Assembly: GCA_031761405.1 (NCBI GenBank)
Contig: JASEVX010000355.1
Coordinates: 1-64,000 of the forward strand
DNA: 64,000 nt
Reading direction: 5' to 3'
DNA from: Serripes groenlandicus
Taxonomy: Eukaryota; Mollusca; Bivalvia; Cardiida; Cardiidae
Part shown: positions 23,373 to 34,499 of the stretch, one piece after another
Layout: every line of letters begins with the position of its first letter
How positions within the stretch are numbered: position 1 is the stretch's first letter
The notes under the pieces: generated by a model
The model's database searches: none
Seen by the model: the letters and a program-made list of their open reading frames with translations, nothing else
What the model was told of the DNA's origin: nothing
Made by a program: the position numbers and the translations under genes

Positions 23373-23612
23373 AGTTGGTGCAATGGAAGAGCGTCCGCCT
23401 CGGGGCGCGGTAGGTCGCGGCTTCGATCCCCTGCCGGGTCATACCAAAGACATTAAAACTGTTAGTAATGACTTTCCATCATTAGCGCTCAGGATTGCGG
23501 GGATAGCATTACGAATGACTGGCTGATGTCAGGATTGACGGACCAGTAGTACTGGTAACTTACCCAGGAACAATTGTTGAATGCGGCGTTATACACCAAA
23601 CAAAACAACATG
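23373..23612 (+). mobile_element. tRNA-derived SINE, family S2, near full length
   Basis: The head carries an A-box-like 'tggtgcaatggaagagcg' and a B-box-like GGCTTCGATCCCC, then 'gggtcatacc' and the S2 body. The body includes 'gcgctcaggattgcgggg', 'gctgatgtcaggattgacggaccagtagtactgg' and 'acttacccagg', ending 'gaatgcggcgttatacacc' and an A/C-rich tail. It is a retroposed element and not a tRNA gene because the body continues past the head and the acceptor stem does not pair. Confidence 0.8.
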
Positions 23613-23837
23613 AAAAAACAAACAATTATGAAGCCAGGCCGGTCGGCGCATCCGTGCCTTATTACGCGGTTATATACTGTTTTCACTGCAACATTTTTAG
23701 CTTGATCTTCCTAATAAGTTATCCGGATTCCACACTGTGTGTACATTTTGTAATATTTTAAATATTCATATCGAGTTGAAAACTAAGTCAAGGTTCAAGG
23801 TCAAGAAGAGTGTTTCATAATGAGATCGTTTTCGCAC

Positions 23838-24120
23838 GTGATACGAAATGGCGCCTTGTGAATGCAGTGGAGTCGTGGTAACTCGAGCTCGAAAGTGCTC
23901 ATAAACACATTTTAGTAACGTGATGCGAAAAGCGCGCCCGTAAATGCATTAGAGTCGCAATAACTCGAGCTCGAAACGGCTCTTAAAAACAAATGAGTCA
24001 CGTGATGCGAAAAGCAGTGGAGTAACAATAACTCGAGCTCGAAACGGCTCTTAAAAACAAATGAGTCACGTGATGCGAAAAGCAGTGGAGTAACAATAAC
24101 TCGAGCTCGAAATGGCTCGT
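23838..24120. repeat. ~68-bp tandem repeat, about four copies
   Basis: Each unit holds the palindrome-rich phrase 'ataactcgagctcgaaa.ggctc' and, in three copies, 'gagtcacgtgatgcgaaaagc'. The last two units are nearly identical; the first two are decayed. Confidence 0.85.
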
Positions 24121-24405
24121 AATCGACATGGTCGAGGGAGCTCTCGACTTATGCTTAACTAATTCGTGGCTTTTTTCAGCCGCGTAATTCATTAATACGT
24201 GTAAACAGTGGGTTTATTTTTATGACAAGCAAGCCAGAGATAAAATCATTATAATTATCAAGAAATCAGCGCAGTGGCACTAGTTTCTGATTGCTCGTCC
24301 GTGTTTTCAAAAGATATTCTGTTCCAGGAGATGGTTCGAGTGAAACAATATATTACAATTAACACATGTTCGAGTTATCGTGTGTCTACTGTTATCATAT
24401 TTTGC

Positions 24406-24558
24406 TTAACCCTTTCCCTCATGTAGACGCTTTCTGACGCTTCTGCAGCAGACAGCTTTTTGAAAACATGGCGACAAGAGTTCTCCTTTTGCCACAATGT
24501 ATTCAACTTTTTTCAGTAAATATACCCTGCAGATTTGTTGTATATGGGGAAGGGTTAA
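24406..24558. mobile_element. Family A element, internally deleted (153 bp)
   Basis: Intact TTAACCCTTTCCC and GGGGAAGGGTTAA ends with a shortened middle. It lacks the usual left arm of the internal hairpin. Confidence 0.85.
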
Positions 24559-24624
24559 TACACAATTCGTTGAAAAACTGACCACAATCGTTTCACTTCC
24601 TTACATTTCTTTATGAAACAAAAT

Positions 24625-25200
24625 AGCCTAGGCTTTAGAGACGTTGGCTGTCAATCAATGGGTTTAGTGGTCGACCCTCCAGCTCGACCAACAATCTTTT
24701 CGAAGTTAAACAAAAGACACTCCGACGGGCGCCACTCGTCCTCCTCCAATTGGTTTACCTTGGGTTCGAGACCAATGTAGGCTTCCGCCTCTCAGGTCCA
24801 TTTTGTCTTTGGGATATTATTCCCGCTTCTGGTCCTTCATTTTGTAACACAAATTTGAAAGGTGCGTTCTTCCAGCATTTGTTAAGTATAGATTTAAAAC
24901 TGTTTACACTTTTGGCATTAATAACTTCATCAGGCAGATTGTTACAGGGGTTAATTATTCCTTATATTTGTTCTGCAGTGATGTTTGTAAAGTTTAAAGT
25001 TGTGGCCTCTTGTTCTAGTTTGGTTTAAATGGAATAGTTTATTAAACAGTCTATGTGGAAAAGCAGCTAGTTTCTGGAAAAAAGTTGTGTTGAGTACTGG
25101 TGTCTGAAAACGAGGAAACACATGGGAATGTTAACTAACCGCCGTGGTGTAATTGTTCAAACCGTCGTTTAAATCCCGATCAATAAATATAACAGCCAAA
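24625..25200 (+). mobile_element. SINE composite
   Basis: A family S4-like head (24630-24730) is followed by a second head-like stretch (ttgggttcgagaccaatg) and an unidentified ~190-bp segment with an 92-codon frame. The S1 tail ('tctatgtggaaaagcagctagttt', 'gagtactggtgtctgaaaacgaggaaacacatgg', 'accgtcgtttaaatcccgatcaataaa') closes it. Borders between the pieces are not sharp. Confidence 0.45.
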
Positions 25201-25359
25201 AACGGAATTGCAGCGAAAGCAAAACTTTTCGCCTGAACAAAAGAACCCATCCTTGATACGAAGAGATAATGATGTGGGATAATTACGCGCCGGGCGTCAT
25301 CAGAGCTGTCTTCACGACATTGAACTCGCCATCAAGTCAAGTCAACGTAAAATCGATTT

Positions 25360-25734
25360 AAGCCTTTTCACACATACAATTAATCTTTAGCAGACGACTT
25401 TGAAAACATCTCGGCACAAAATAGAAAACATTTCTTTAACCCTTTCCCTCATATAGACGCTTTCTGACGCCTCTGCAGCAGACGGCTGTTTGAAAACATA
25501 GTGACAAAAGAAGAAATTGCTCAAAACGAGCAATTTCTTCTTTTGCCACAATGTTTTCCACTTTTAGTCATAAGTTATACATTCAATTATAGAGAGATTT
25601 TCTATTTTTGACAAAATATGTTCAAAGTCGTCTGCTGCAGAATTGTCGTATGAGGGAAAAGGGTTAAATCAAAGTATTTTACTTGCACGTTACTTATTTG
25701 CAAAAGCGTCTGGGTCTGGGAAAGCGTTAATTAT
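25360..25734. mobile_element. Old family A element interrupted by a younger one
   Basis: The left flank 25365-25435 ('ttttcacacatacaattaatctttagcagacgactttgaaaacatctcgg') and the right flank 25668-25734 (ending gggaaagcgttaa) are the two halves of a decayed family A copy. They are split at a TTAA by the copy 25436-25667. Confidence 0.6.
25436..25667. mobile_element. Family A element, young-looking copy
   Basis: TTAACCCTTTCCCTCATATAG start and gagggaaaagggttaa end. The internal hairpin gaagaaattgctc/aaaac/gagcaatttcttc is perfect. Confidence 0.92.
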
Positions 25735-25759
25735 TGTTAATTGTTTGATTATTGATTAG

Positions 25760-26036
25760 ACTTCTTCGAGCACTCTGCTCAATAGAAATCCTCTCTAAAT
25801 ACGGGAAAGAAAACGTAACATTTCACTTAAAACCAGATCTGAACTTCCTTTCAGTAGCAAACGCTCGTAAAGCTCTGATAAATGCCTATTACAACTCGTC
25901 GCAGATTGACCGTTACGTCAGACAATCAAAATGTCACCCACAATGTCGTTATGTATTAACAGGGGAGATAACCCATATAAATAAACGAGACAGTTTAATT
26001 GATCGATTGCTTGTTTGGTATTTTGCACCGCTTTGA
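25760..26036 (+). other. Open frame behind an acceptor-like site, unassigned
   Basis: A plus-strand frame of ~92 codons follows 'attgattag|A' and ends TGA. It contains a C-H-P-Q-C pair and N-x-S/T sites and has plausible codon use. The required phase does not match the donor of exon 3 (21630), no clear donor ends it, and I know no homologue. It could be an alternative exon of the surrounding gene or chance. Confidence 0.2.
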
Positions 26037-26039
26037 ATG

Positions 26040-26160
26040 ATTTTCTAGTTATATCCCGATGTTTCCTGTGTGGGTTACCAGTACTACTGGTCCATTTATC
26101 CTGACTGCTGCCAGTCAGTGGTAATGCTAACCCCGCATCGCTTAGCGCTTTAAAGGCAAC
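26040..26160 (-). mobile_element. SINE S2 fragment
   Basis: Minus-strand S2 body: 'ttaccagtactactggtccatttatcctgac..ctgccagtcagt.gtaatgctaacccc'. Confidence 0.65.
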
Positions 26161-26419
26161 GAGACAGAGTAGACGACCGAGTGTTCCGATTATATAGTAA
26201 TTATTCTGATATCAGAACCGAACATTTGTTGTATCGAATGATTTCATTTGACAAAAACCGAGTACCTGCTCATGAAAACTTTAGGACCAATTCGAGGTAA
26301 TCTTTTAGTGTCGACGTAAAAGTGTTTTGGTCTGATTTTAATGAAATGAAAACACGGCGAAACATAAATCATGAAATGAAGAGTCTCAACGGTGCTGTCA
26401 CAGTTCAAAACTCGAAATT

Positions 26420-26632
26420 GATTTATTTATTTTTAAAATTATTTATTTCACATCGATTGCGAAACAAGCGTTCATCTTATATTAATCATTCTCGATTTCT
26501 CTGCCCTGAAGACGTAACCAGTGCTCGCATCATTTGCGTGGTAAAATCCCAACGGCATAACCCGCTAATCACGGGATTCGAACCCAGGTCATTTGGTACC
26601 AGAGGTCGATGCTCTACCACTGGAACTGTGTA
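26420..26632 (-). mobile_element. tRNA-derived SINE, family S3
   Basis: On the minus strand the head reads 'gttccagtggtagagcatcgacctctgg' and 'cctgggttcgaatcccg', a good A/B-box pair. The rest matches 20100-20290. Confidence 0.6.
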
Positions 26633-26813
26633 GACAGTGTGACTCGGTTGACGGTAATATAATAATCATCATGGGCATATCATGCGATACGGCTAGCCAG
26701 CATTAATGACATCCGTTCCTTGTAGACTCGTTCCGGAAAACTTTATTGTCAGGCATTTCCGCTGTCACGCGTTACACTGAGTACATTTCAGCCGTGTTCT
26801 ACAAAAACCAACC

Positions 26814-27042
26814 TTAACCCTTTCCTTCATCCGACAATTCTGTAGCAGACGACTTTGAACATATTTAGTCAAAAAATAAAAATCTCTATAATTAAATGGA
26901 TAACCTATGACTAAAATTTGAAAACATTGTGGCAAAAGGAGATATTGCTCGTTTTGAGCAATTTCTTCTTTTGTCACTATGTTTTCAAAAAGCCGTCTGC
27001 TGCAGAGGCATCAGAAAGCGTCTTTATGAGGGAAAGGGTTAA
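26814..27042. mobile_element. Family A element (inverted orientation)
   Basis: TTAACCCTTTCCTTCATCC start, ATGAGGGAAAGGGTTAA end, internal 'aaggagatattgctcgttttgagcaatttctt' hairpin. Confidence 0.9.
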
Positions 27043-27113
27043 GAAAATCGTTTGCCAAGTGTAGAAATAATATAACATTGCACATCCGCACTATGTGATA
27101 TATACGTTCAAAG

Positions 27114-27558
27114 GGCTCCGCGATTGCCTCTTTCTTCCAGACTGATCCGGGCCGACACATTCCGTCTCAGGGGGATAGAGGTATAGAGTAATGATTCATG
27201 AAACAGAAAATCCGCAGGAGGCGAAAAGTGCCTATCCGTGTAAGCCTGCGCGGCATGCTTATGTTGATACGGGTCGATACTTTACGCAGAGTCCACAATG
27301 TTGGTCTTCTCGTGAGGCTGCGGCGATAGACATCTGCGTAATGTATCGACCAGATCAGCCTGCGCTCTCCGCGCAGACTGATCCGGCCGACACATTCCGT
27401 CTTAGTGGGATATATGTATAGAGTAGTTATTCCTAAAACAGAAAATCCACAGGAGGCGAAAAGTGTCAGTCCGAGTTAGCCTGCGCTGCATGCTTAGGGT
27501 GATCCGGGTCGATACTTTACGCAGAGTCCACACTGTTGGTCTTCTCGTGGGACTGCTC
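27114..27558. mobile_element. Family C tandem dimer
   Basis: Two family C bodies are joined at 'ttctcgtgaggctgcggcgatagacatctgcg', the same joint type as in 18926-19356. The left terminus is degraded; the right ends 'ttctcgtgggactgctc'. Confidence 0.8.
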
Positions 27559-27902
27559 ATATCTGTATCTTTGTATATACCATGTCCTTTATTTACATTC
27601 TGATTACCAAGACAAACAATAGGGGATACATAATGTATTTTTCATGTTTTGTAAACTAGTTTAGGCCAGAAGGCTATATTATAAATTAATGTATTGACTT
27701 GATTTGACTTGACTTGACTTCAATTTGAAATACCAGTGTAGACCCAGATCAATCTTCGGAAATAGCAGAGTGATCTGTAACTTCACTGGTCGCAATTGCC
27801 AAGCGGAATGGGGGGTGACTTTCTGTAGCGCCGTATAAGTGAACTTGGAGATGATGTGCGTTTCCATCGGAACATTAATTTTGATCTTCTTTTTTTTTGC
27901 AG

Positions 27903-27979
27903 TAGCATATAAACCGGAAGTTGTGATCTTTGATTTTTCCAAGACGACGCCTTACCCACGACTCAACACAACGACTTGA
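27903..27979 (+). CDS. Candidate membrane-protein gene, last exon
   Basis: A long T-run ending 'ttttgcag' is a strong acceptor. The frame then runs 25 codons to TGA. Joined to exon 3 the split codon becomes TTA (Leu) and the frame is open, whereas the other two phases hit stops at once. The resulting protein would be about 252 residues: ~205 cytoplasmic, one helix at roughly 206-228, and a short external tail ending N-T-T-T with one N-glycosylation sequon. A minus-strand 88-codon frame overlaps this exon, so strand assignment is not certain. A missing internal exon between 21630 and 27903 is also possible. Confidence 0.4.
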
Positions 27980-28700
27980 AAGAGAGAGAGAGGGGAACTT
28001 TGTTGTCATGTTGATGTGTTACCATGGTAACGATTGTGTTTGATGTTACTTGAGTATTCAAGGCAGCTCGTTTTAAATTGTGATTTGAACCGGCTCGATT
28101 TTTTTCCAATTCAGGAATCATTTAAAACACAATATTGATATGATGTGTACATGTGCGAAATGTGTAAATACAAGCATTCAAGAGAGAATAAGAGTTCTAT
28201 GAAATGCGCGGTGCTTTGCGAAAACAAACCTTAACGTAATTATTACACTGAGGAAAAGTACTTGCCTGCGCATGTATGCTAAGGATACAAATGGATACTG
28301 TCTTACAGAAGTTTCTTCAAACATTCTATGAATTATTGACGAACAGTTCAGAGAAAGATTTGCCTTCGTAAATGCACTGACTGAAAGTTGCTGAATCAAC
28401 ACTGATCGCCAACGTTATCTGGTTGGTTCTCGCAGAGCGCCACTCATATATTCCATTGTAAATATTAATTGACCGAGGACAAACTAATTCATCATTCGGA
28501 AAAAATAGGTAGTTGTGGCACTTTTGTAATAGTCGTAAGTTGGTGTACAAAGAGAGACTCGATTACTCGAACACGATTTTAAGTACAGTGGTCCTTATGT
28601 TGTATGCAAGTGCCTGCGGTCAATAAATGATCACAACGACCTATATTGATTTCGAATATCGAACTGTTAATTGCACGTTTTATCTGCATTTATTCGTCAG
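27980..28700. other. No gene seen; one dispersed repeat
   Basis: Only 28250-28410 is notable. It is homologous to 60440-60605 (shared 'ggatacaaatgga', 'aagtttcttcaaac.ttc.atgaattatt.ac.aacagt.cagag', 'tgcactgac'). Neither copy has a matching conserved frame. Confidence 0.5.
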
Positions 28701-28704
28701 TGTT

Positions 28705-28931
28705 TTAACCCTTTCTAAAATGTAGACGCTTACTGACCCCCGACAGCAGACGACTTTTGAAAACATTGTTGCAAATGACGAAATTGCTCCAAATGAGCAA
28801 TTACTCCTTTTGTAACAGTGTTTTCAACACTTTTCAATAATTACACTTCCTTTTAGAGATTTTCCATTTTTTCGTCCAGCTTTTTTTTAAAATTGTCTGC
28901 TGACGATTTGTTGTATGCGGAAAAGGGTTAA
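28705..28931. mobile_element. Family A element
   Basis: TTAACCCTTTCTAAAATG start and gcggaaaagggttaa end; hairpin gaaattgctccaaatgagcaatt. Confidence 0.88.
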
Positions 28932-28964
28932 ACGTTAAACGTAAATCCAAGAGTTGTTTTTAAT

Positions 28965-29216
28965 CTGTCCCAGCGAAAATGAATGAATGAATGAATGTAT
29001 ATTGTTTTATGGCGCATCGACAGCTAAGGTCATTTAGCGCGCAATTAAATTTAATTATTCATGACCCCTGGGTAAACAGGCTAAAAAATGTGCCTTGGCC
29101 AAGGGCACTCCACCATGACCGTAGTGCCGCGACTGGGGATCGAACCCGGGACACCCGGTTTCGAAATCCCCGACGCTAACCACTCGACCACAGCGGATTC
29201 CCTGTCCCAGCGAAAA
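28965..29216 (-). mobile_element. tRNA-derived SINE with perfect 15-bp target duplication
   Basis: CTGTCCCAGCGAAAA is present at 28965-28979 and 29202-29216. Between them lies a minus-strand SINE. Its tRNA-like head at about 29120-29200 reads 'ctgtggtcgagtggttagcg' (A box) and 'ccgggttcgatccccagtc' (B box) with a long variable arm, as in Ser/Leu-type tRNAs. Its 3' tail is (CATT)n. A decayed relative is near 60190-60320. Confidence 0.92.
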
Positions 29217-29426
29217 GGTACACGATCGCTTTTGTAAACAATGCAGATGAAAATAAGCTGTGCGTCCGCACTGTCTGATCAAGATCTCCACTGTTTACCT
29301 TTCTCTTAAATAAGCTTGATCGAAGCTTCTGTTTTGCTTGTGTATATTCTGATCAGGCGTAACATATGTACAGGATGATCTGAATCTACAGTGATCAGAA
29401 ATACCAACTTGTACCTTTTCACATTT

Positions 29427-29664
29427 GAGCCGTCCCGCGAGAAAACCAACATTATGGCCTCTGCGTAATGTATCGACCCAGATCAGCCTGCGCAGTCCGC
29501 GCAGACTGATCCGGGCCGACACATTCCATCTCAGGAGATAGAGTAATGATTCCTGAAACAGACATTCCACAGGAGGCGAAAAGTGTCTATCCGGATAGCT
29601 TAGGCTGATCCGGGTCGATACTTTACGCAGAGTCCACAATGTTGGTTTTCTCGCGGGACAGCTC
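29427..29664. mobile_element. Family C element, reference copy
   Basis: GAGCCGTCCCGCGAGAAAAC at the left and its inverted match TTTTCTCGCGGGACAGCTC at the right, ~25-bp TIR in all. The GC-rich interior has 'ctgcgcagtccgcgcag'. The inverted symmetry extends into the flanks (ACATTTGAG / CTCAAAATGT), so the true terminus or target site is uncertain. No coding capacity. Confidence 0.92.
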
Positions 29665-29901
29665 AAAATGTTATAGTTTAGTTTTCTACTCAATTATATA
29701 ACGTTATGAAAATGTAAATAATTGAAAATAAAATATTTCTTATACCAAATACAGATATGTATAAATTTAAGTGTGCATGTACATACAATATGACAATTTA
29801 AATCTGCGGTGGAAAATATTGACGTTAATTTTTCAAAAGTGTTTTGAATTGGCGATGCCTTAATGTGACGAAAATCACGTCAAACCCGTCTCCGTTGGGA
29901 T

Positions 29902-32900
29902 GTGGTTAGCATTGCTAGCGGGAGACCGGGATATTCGATCCTTGATCTAAGTGTATCATTAGCGAGTTGACATGTACTCATTTCCGTGTCGATTTAATTG
30001 TTCGTAGTGGTAAACCTTAGCAGCGGGAGATCGGGATGTTCGATCCTTGGTATACGTGTATCATTAGCTAGCAGGAGATCGGGATGTTCGATCCTTGATC
30101 TACGTGTATCATTAGCGAGTTGACATGTACTCATTTCCGTGTCGATTTAATTGTTCGTAGTGGTAAACCTTGGCAGCGGGAGACCGGGATGTTCGATCCT
30201 TGGTCTACGTGTATCATTAGTGAGTTGACATGTACTCATTTCCGTGTCGATTTAATTGTTCGTAGTGGTAAACCTTGATAGCGGGAGACCGGGATGTTCG
30301 ATCCTTGGTCTACGTGTATCATTAGCGAGTTGACATGTACTCATTTCTGTGTCGATTTAATTGTTCGTAGTGGTACACCTTGGCTGCGGGAGACCGGGAT
30401 GTTCGATCCTTGGTCTACGTGTATCATTAGCGAGTTGACATGTACTCATTTCTGTGTCGATTTAATTGTTCGTAGTGGTAAACCTTAGCAGCGGGAGATC
30501 GGGATGTTCGATCCTTGGTATACGTGTATCATTAGCTAGCAGGAGACCGGGATGTTCGATCCTTGGTCTACGTGTATCATTAGCGAGTTGACATGTATTC
30601 ATTTCCGTGTCGATTTAATTGTTCGTAGTGGTAAACCTTGGCAGAGGGAGACCGGGATGTTCGATCCTTGGTCTACGTGTATCATTAGCGAGTTGACATG
30701 TACTCATTTCCGTGTCGATTTAATTGTTCGTAGTGGTAAACCTTGATAGCGGGAAACCGGGATATTCGATCCTTGATCTACGTGTATCATTAGAGAGTTG
30801 ACATGTACTCATTTCCGTGTCGATTTAATTGTTCGTAGTGGTAAACCTTGGCAGCGGAAGACCGGGATATTCGATCCTTGGTATACGTGTATCATTAGCT
30901 AGCAGGAGACCGGGTATTCGATCCTTGATCTACGTGTATCATTAGCGAGTTGACATGTACTCATTTCCGTGTAGATTTAATTGTTCGTAGTGGTTAGCAT
31001 TGCTAGTGGGAGACCGGGATGTTCGATCCTTGATCTACGTGTATCATTAGCGAGTTGACATGTACTCATTTCCGTGTAGATTTAATTGTTCGTAGTGGTT
31101 AGCATTGCTAGTGGGAGACCGGGATGTTCGATCCTTGATCTACGTGTATCATTAGCGAGTTGACATGTACTCATTTCCGTGTCGATTTAATTGTTCGTAG
31201 TGGTTAGCATTGATAGTGGGAGACCGGGATGTTCGATCCTTGATCTACGTGTATCATTAGCGAGTTGACATGTACTCATTTCCGTGTAGATTTAATTGTT
31301 CGTAGTGGTTAGCATTGCTAGTGGGAGACCGGGATGTTCGATCCTTGATCTACGTGTATCATTAGCGAGTTGACATGTACTCATTTCCGTGTCGATTTAA
31401 TTGTTCGTAGTGGTTAGCATTGATAGTGGGAGACCGGGATGTTCGACCCTTGATCTACGTGTATCATTAGCGAGTTGACATGTACTCATTTCCGTCTCGA
31501 TTTAATTGTTCGTAGTGGTAAACCTTGATAGCGGGAGACCGGGATATTCGATCCTTGATATACGTGTATCATTACCGAGTTGACATGTACTCATTTCCGT
31601 GTCGATTTAATTGTTCGTAGTGGTAAACCTTGATAGCGGGAGACCGGGATGTTCGATCCTTGATCTACGTGTATCATTAGCGAGTTGACATGTACTCATT
31701 TCCGTGTCGATTTAATTGTTCGTAGTGGTAAACCTTGATAGCGGGAGATCGGGATGTTCGATCCTTGGTATACGTGTATCATTAGCTAGCAGGAGACCGG
31801 GTATTCGATCCTTGATCTACGTGTATCATTAGCGAGTTGACATGTACTCATTTCCGTGTCGATTTGATTGTTCGTAGTGGTTAGCATTGATAGCGGGAGA
31901 CCGGGATGTTCGATTCTTGATCTACGTGTATCATTAGCGAGTTGACATGTACTCATTTCCGTGTCGATTTAATTGTTCGTAGTGGTTAGCATTGATAGTG
32001 GGAGAACGGGATGTTCGATCCTTGATCTACGTGTATCATTAGTGAGATGACATGTACTCATTTCCGTGTCGATTTAATTGTTCGTAGTGGTTAGCATTGA
32101 TAGCGGGAGATCGGGATGTTCGATCCTTGGTATACGTGTATCATTAGCTAGCAGGAGACCGGGATGTTCGATCCTTGATCTACGTGTATCATTAGCGAGT
32201 TGACATGTATTCATTTTCGTGTCGATTTAATTGTTCGTAGTGGTAAACCTTGATTACGGGAGACCGGGATGTTCAATCCTTGGTCTACGTGTATCATTAG
32301 CGAGTTGACATGTACTCATTTCCGTGTCGATTTAATTGTTCGTAGTGGTTAGCATTGATAGCGGGAGACCGGGATGTTCGATCCTTGGTATACGTGTATC
32401 ATTAGCTAGCAGGAGACCGGGATGTTCGATCCTTGATCTACGTGTATCATTAGAGAGTTGACATGTATTCATTTCCGTGTCGATTTGATTGTTCGTAGTG
32501 GTAAACCTTGATAGCGGGAGACCGGGATGTTCGATCCTTGGTATACGTGTATCATTAGCTAGCAGGAGACCGGGATATTCGATCCTTGATCTACGTGTAT
32601 CATTAGCGAGTTGACATGTACTCATTTCCGTGTAGATTTTATTGTTCGTAGTGGTTAGCATTGATAGTGGGAGACCGGGATGTTCGATCCTTGATCTACG
32701 TGTATCATTAGCGAGTTGACATGTACTCATTTCCGTGTCGATTTGATTGTTCGTAGTGGTAAACCTTGATAGCGGGAGACCGGGATATTCGATCCTTGGT
32801 ATACGTGTATCATTAGCTAGCAGGAGACCGGGATATTCGATCCTTGGTCTACGTGTATCATTAGCGAGTTGACATGTACTCATTTCCGTGTCGATTTAAT

Positions 32901-33715
32901 TGTTCGTTGTGGTTAGCCTTGATAGCGGGAGACCGGAATATTCGATCCTTGGTCTACGTGTATCATTAGCGAGTTGACATGTACTCATTTCCGTGTCGAT
33001 TTAATTGTTCGTAGTGGTACACCTTGGCTGCGGGAGACCGGGATATTCGATCCTTGGTCTACGTGTATCATTAGCGAGTTGACATGTACTCATTTCCGTG
33101 TCGATTTGATTGTTCGTAGTGGTTAGCATTGATAGTGGGAGACCGGGATGTTCGATCCTTGGTCTACGTGTATCATCAGCGAGTTGACATGTACTCATTT
33201 CCGTGTCGATTTAATTGTTCGTTGTGGTTAGCATTGATAGTGGGAGATCGGGATGTTCGATCCTTGGTCTACGTGTATCATTAGCTAGCAGGAGACCGGG
33301 ATGTTCGATCCTTGATCTACGTGTATCATTAGCGAGTTGACATGTACTCATTTCCGTGTCGATTTAATTGTTCGTAGTGGTAAACCTTAGCAGCGGGAGA
33401 CCGGGATGTTCGATCCTTGATCTACGTGTATCATTAGCGAGTTGACATGTACTCATTTCCGTGTCGATTTAATTGTTCGTAGTGGTTAGCATTGATAGCG
33501 GGAGACCGGGATATTCGATCCTTGATCTACGTGTATCATTAGCGAGTTGACATGTTCTCATTTCCGTGTCGATTTAATTGTTCGTAGTGGTATACCTTAG
33601 CAGCGGGAGACCGGGATGTTCGATCCTTGATCTACGTGTATCATTAGCGAGTTGACATGTATTTATTTCCGTGTCGATTTAATTGTTAGTAGTGGTAAAC
33701 CTTGGCAGAGAGAGA
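29902..33715. repeat. 105-bp minisatellite (with ~49-bp shortened units), about 36 copies
   Basis: Unit: 'gtggttagcattgatagtgg' 'gagaccgggatgttcgatcc' 'ttgatctacgtgtatcatta' then a ~45-bp AT-rich spacer ending 'ttgttcgta'. Shorter units ('attagctagcaggagaccgg') skip the spacer. Each unit contains an A-box-like and a B-box-like sequence, and the final unit runs straight into a tRNA-derived SINE at 33692. Long minus-strand frames (e.g. 32332-32883) are by-products of the multiple-of-three period. Confidence 0.95.
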
Positions 33716-33960
33716 TCAGGTTTCGATCCCCGGCCGGGTCATACTAAACACTTTAAACATGCTAGTAATGGTAGCCTTCCTTGGCGCTCAGGGTTGCGGG
33801 GTTAGCATTAATACTGACTGACTGACTGGTGTCGTGATAAATGGACCAATAGTACTGGTACCTGACTGACTGGTGTCGTGATAAATGGACCAGTAGTGCC
33901 GGTACGTTACCCAGGAAACGCCGTGATGTAACTGGTAAACTGTTGAAGGCGGTGTAAACT
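33692..33960 (+). mobile_element. tRNA-derived SINE, family S2, at the end of the 105-bp array
   Basis: Head 'gtggtaaaccttggcagag ... ggtttcgatccccggcc', then 'gggtcatac', the S2 body with an internal ~46-bp duplication of 'gactggtgtcgtgataaatg', and the tail 'cgccgtgatgtaactgg...ggcggtgtaaac'. Confidence 0.8.
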
Positions 33961-34057
33961 ATTAATTATTCATCCATTCTATGTCGAAATCACCATCTCA
34001 CGTTAGAAAAATAATCACATGCACGATTAGGTCGACACGTAAATTGTTATATCAAAT

Positions 34058-34304
34058 CGAGGGCTTGGCGTGAAACGGTTGTAACTTAAAACCTATTTTG
34101 AAAAGCCTGGTTTAGGGGCAATTTTGACCCCTTTGTAAACAATGCAAATTTAGATGCCATTGCTCAGAACGAGCAATGGCACCTATATTTACATTGTTTA
34201 CCAAGAAAAGGGATTTAACACTTATAAAGACTTTATGGGGAGGTGATTAACCTTGGTAAAAAAAATACCAAATTTATTTACAACCGTTTCACGCCAAGCC
34301 CTCG
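34058..34304. mobile_element. Foldback TIR element, 26-bp perfect arms (family D)
   Basis: CGAGGGCTTGGCGTGAAACG and its inverse CGTTTCACGCCAAGCCCTCG bound 247 bp. Inside is a second inverted pair around 'gtaaacaatg...cattgtttac' and a third, ccattgctc/agaac/gagcaatgg. 'AAAT' flanks both sides and may be a target duplication. Confidence 0.85.
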
Positions 34305-34375
34305 AAATAGGTTTAACGACACACGGAGACCCGACAAAGAATTATATACCCGCAGAGGTCTTGATAAGGAGCACC

Positions 34376-34441
34376 CTCGGTACCCAGGCTATTCATAACA
34401 TATATGATATCATATATTCTATGAATAGCCTGGGTACCGAG
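34376..34441. repeat. Near-perfect palindrome, 66 bp
   Basis: CCTCGGTACCCAGGCTATTC on the left is mirrored by GAATAGCCTGGGTACCGAGG on the right, with a palindromic AT centre around GATATC. Confidence 0.92.
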
Positions 34442-34499
34442 GATGGATAAGGAGGAGTAAACTGATATTTTCCCATCAATAACTCTCTTATGACTCAAC

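Noticed and set aside
23373..23450. tRNA gene
   Set aside because: A and B boxes are present but the acceptor stem does not pair and the sequence continues into a SINE body; the same holds for the heads at 13447, 29120, 41461, 47285 and 48000.
24253..24380. Plus-strand ~45-codon frame after 'cagcgcag' that would join exon 3 in phase
   Set aside because: No convincing donor and only a weak acceptor; it runs into a family A element. Kept only as an alternative internal exon.
24750..25028. 92-codon hydrophobic plus-strand frame
   Set aside because: It spans SINE pieces and an unidentified repeat-like segment and has no splice context.
27735..27831. Plus-strand C-N-F-T-G-R-N-C stretch resembling the extracellular domain of DEG/ENaC channels
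   Set aside because: It lies in a foldback repeat related to family C (accagtg..gacccagatca with an inverted partner), has poor splice borders and its phase does not fit the exon at 27903. The resemblance is probably chance.
32332..33198. Minus-strand 183- and 65-codon repetitive frames
   Set aside because: Translation of the 105-bp minisatellite; interrupted at the shortened units and without any start context.
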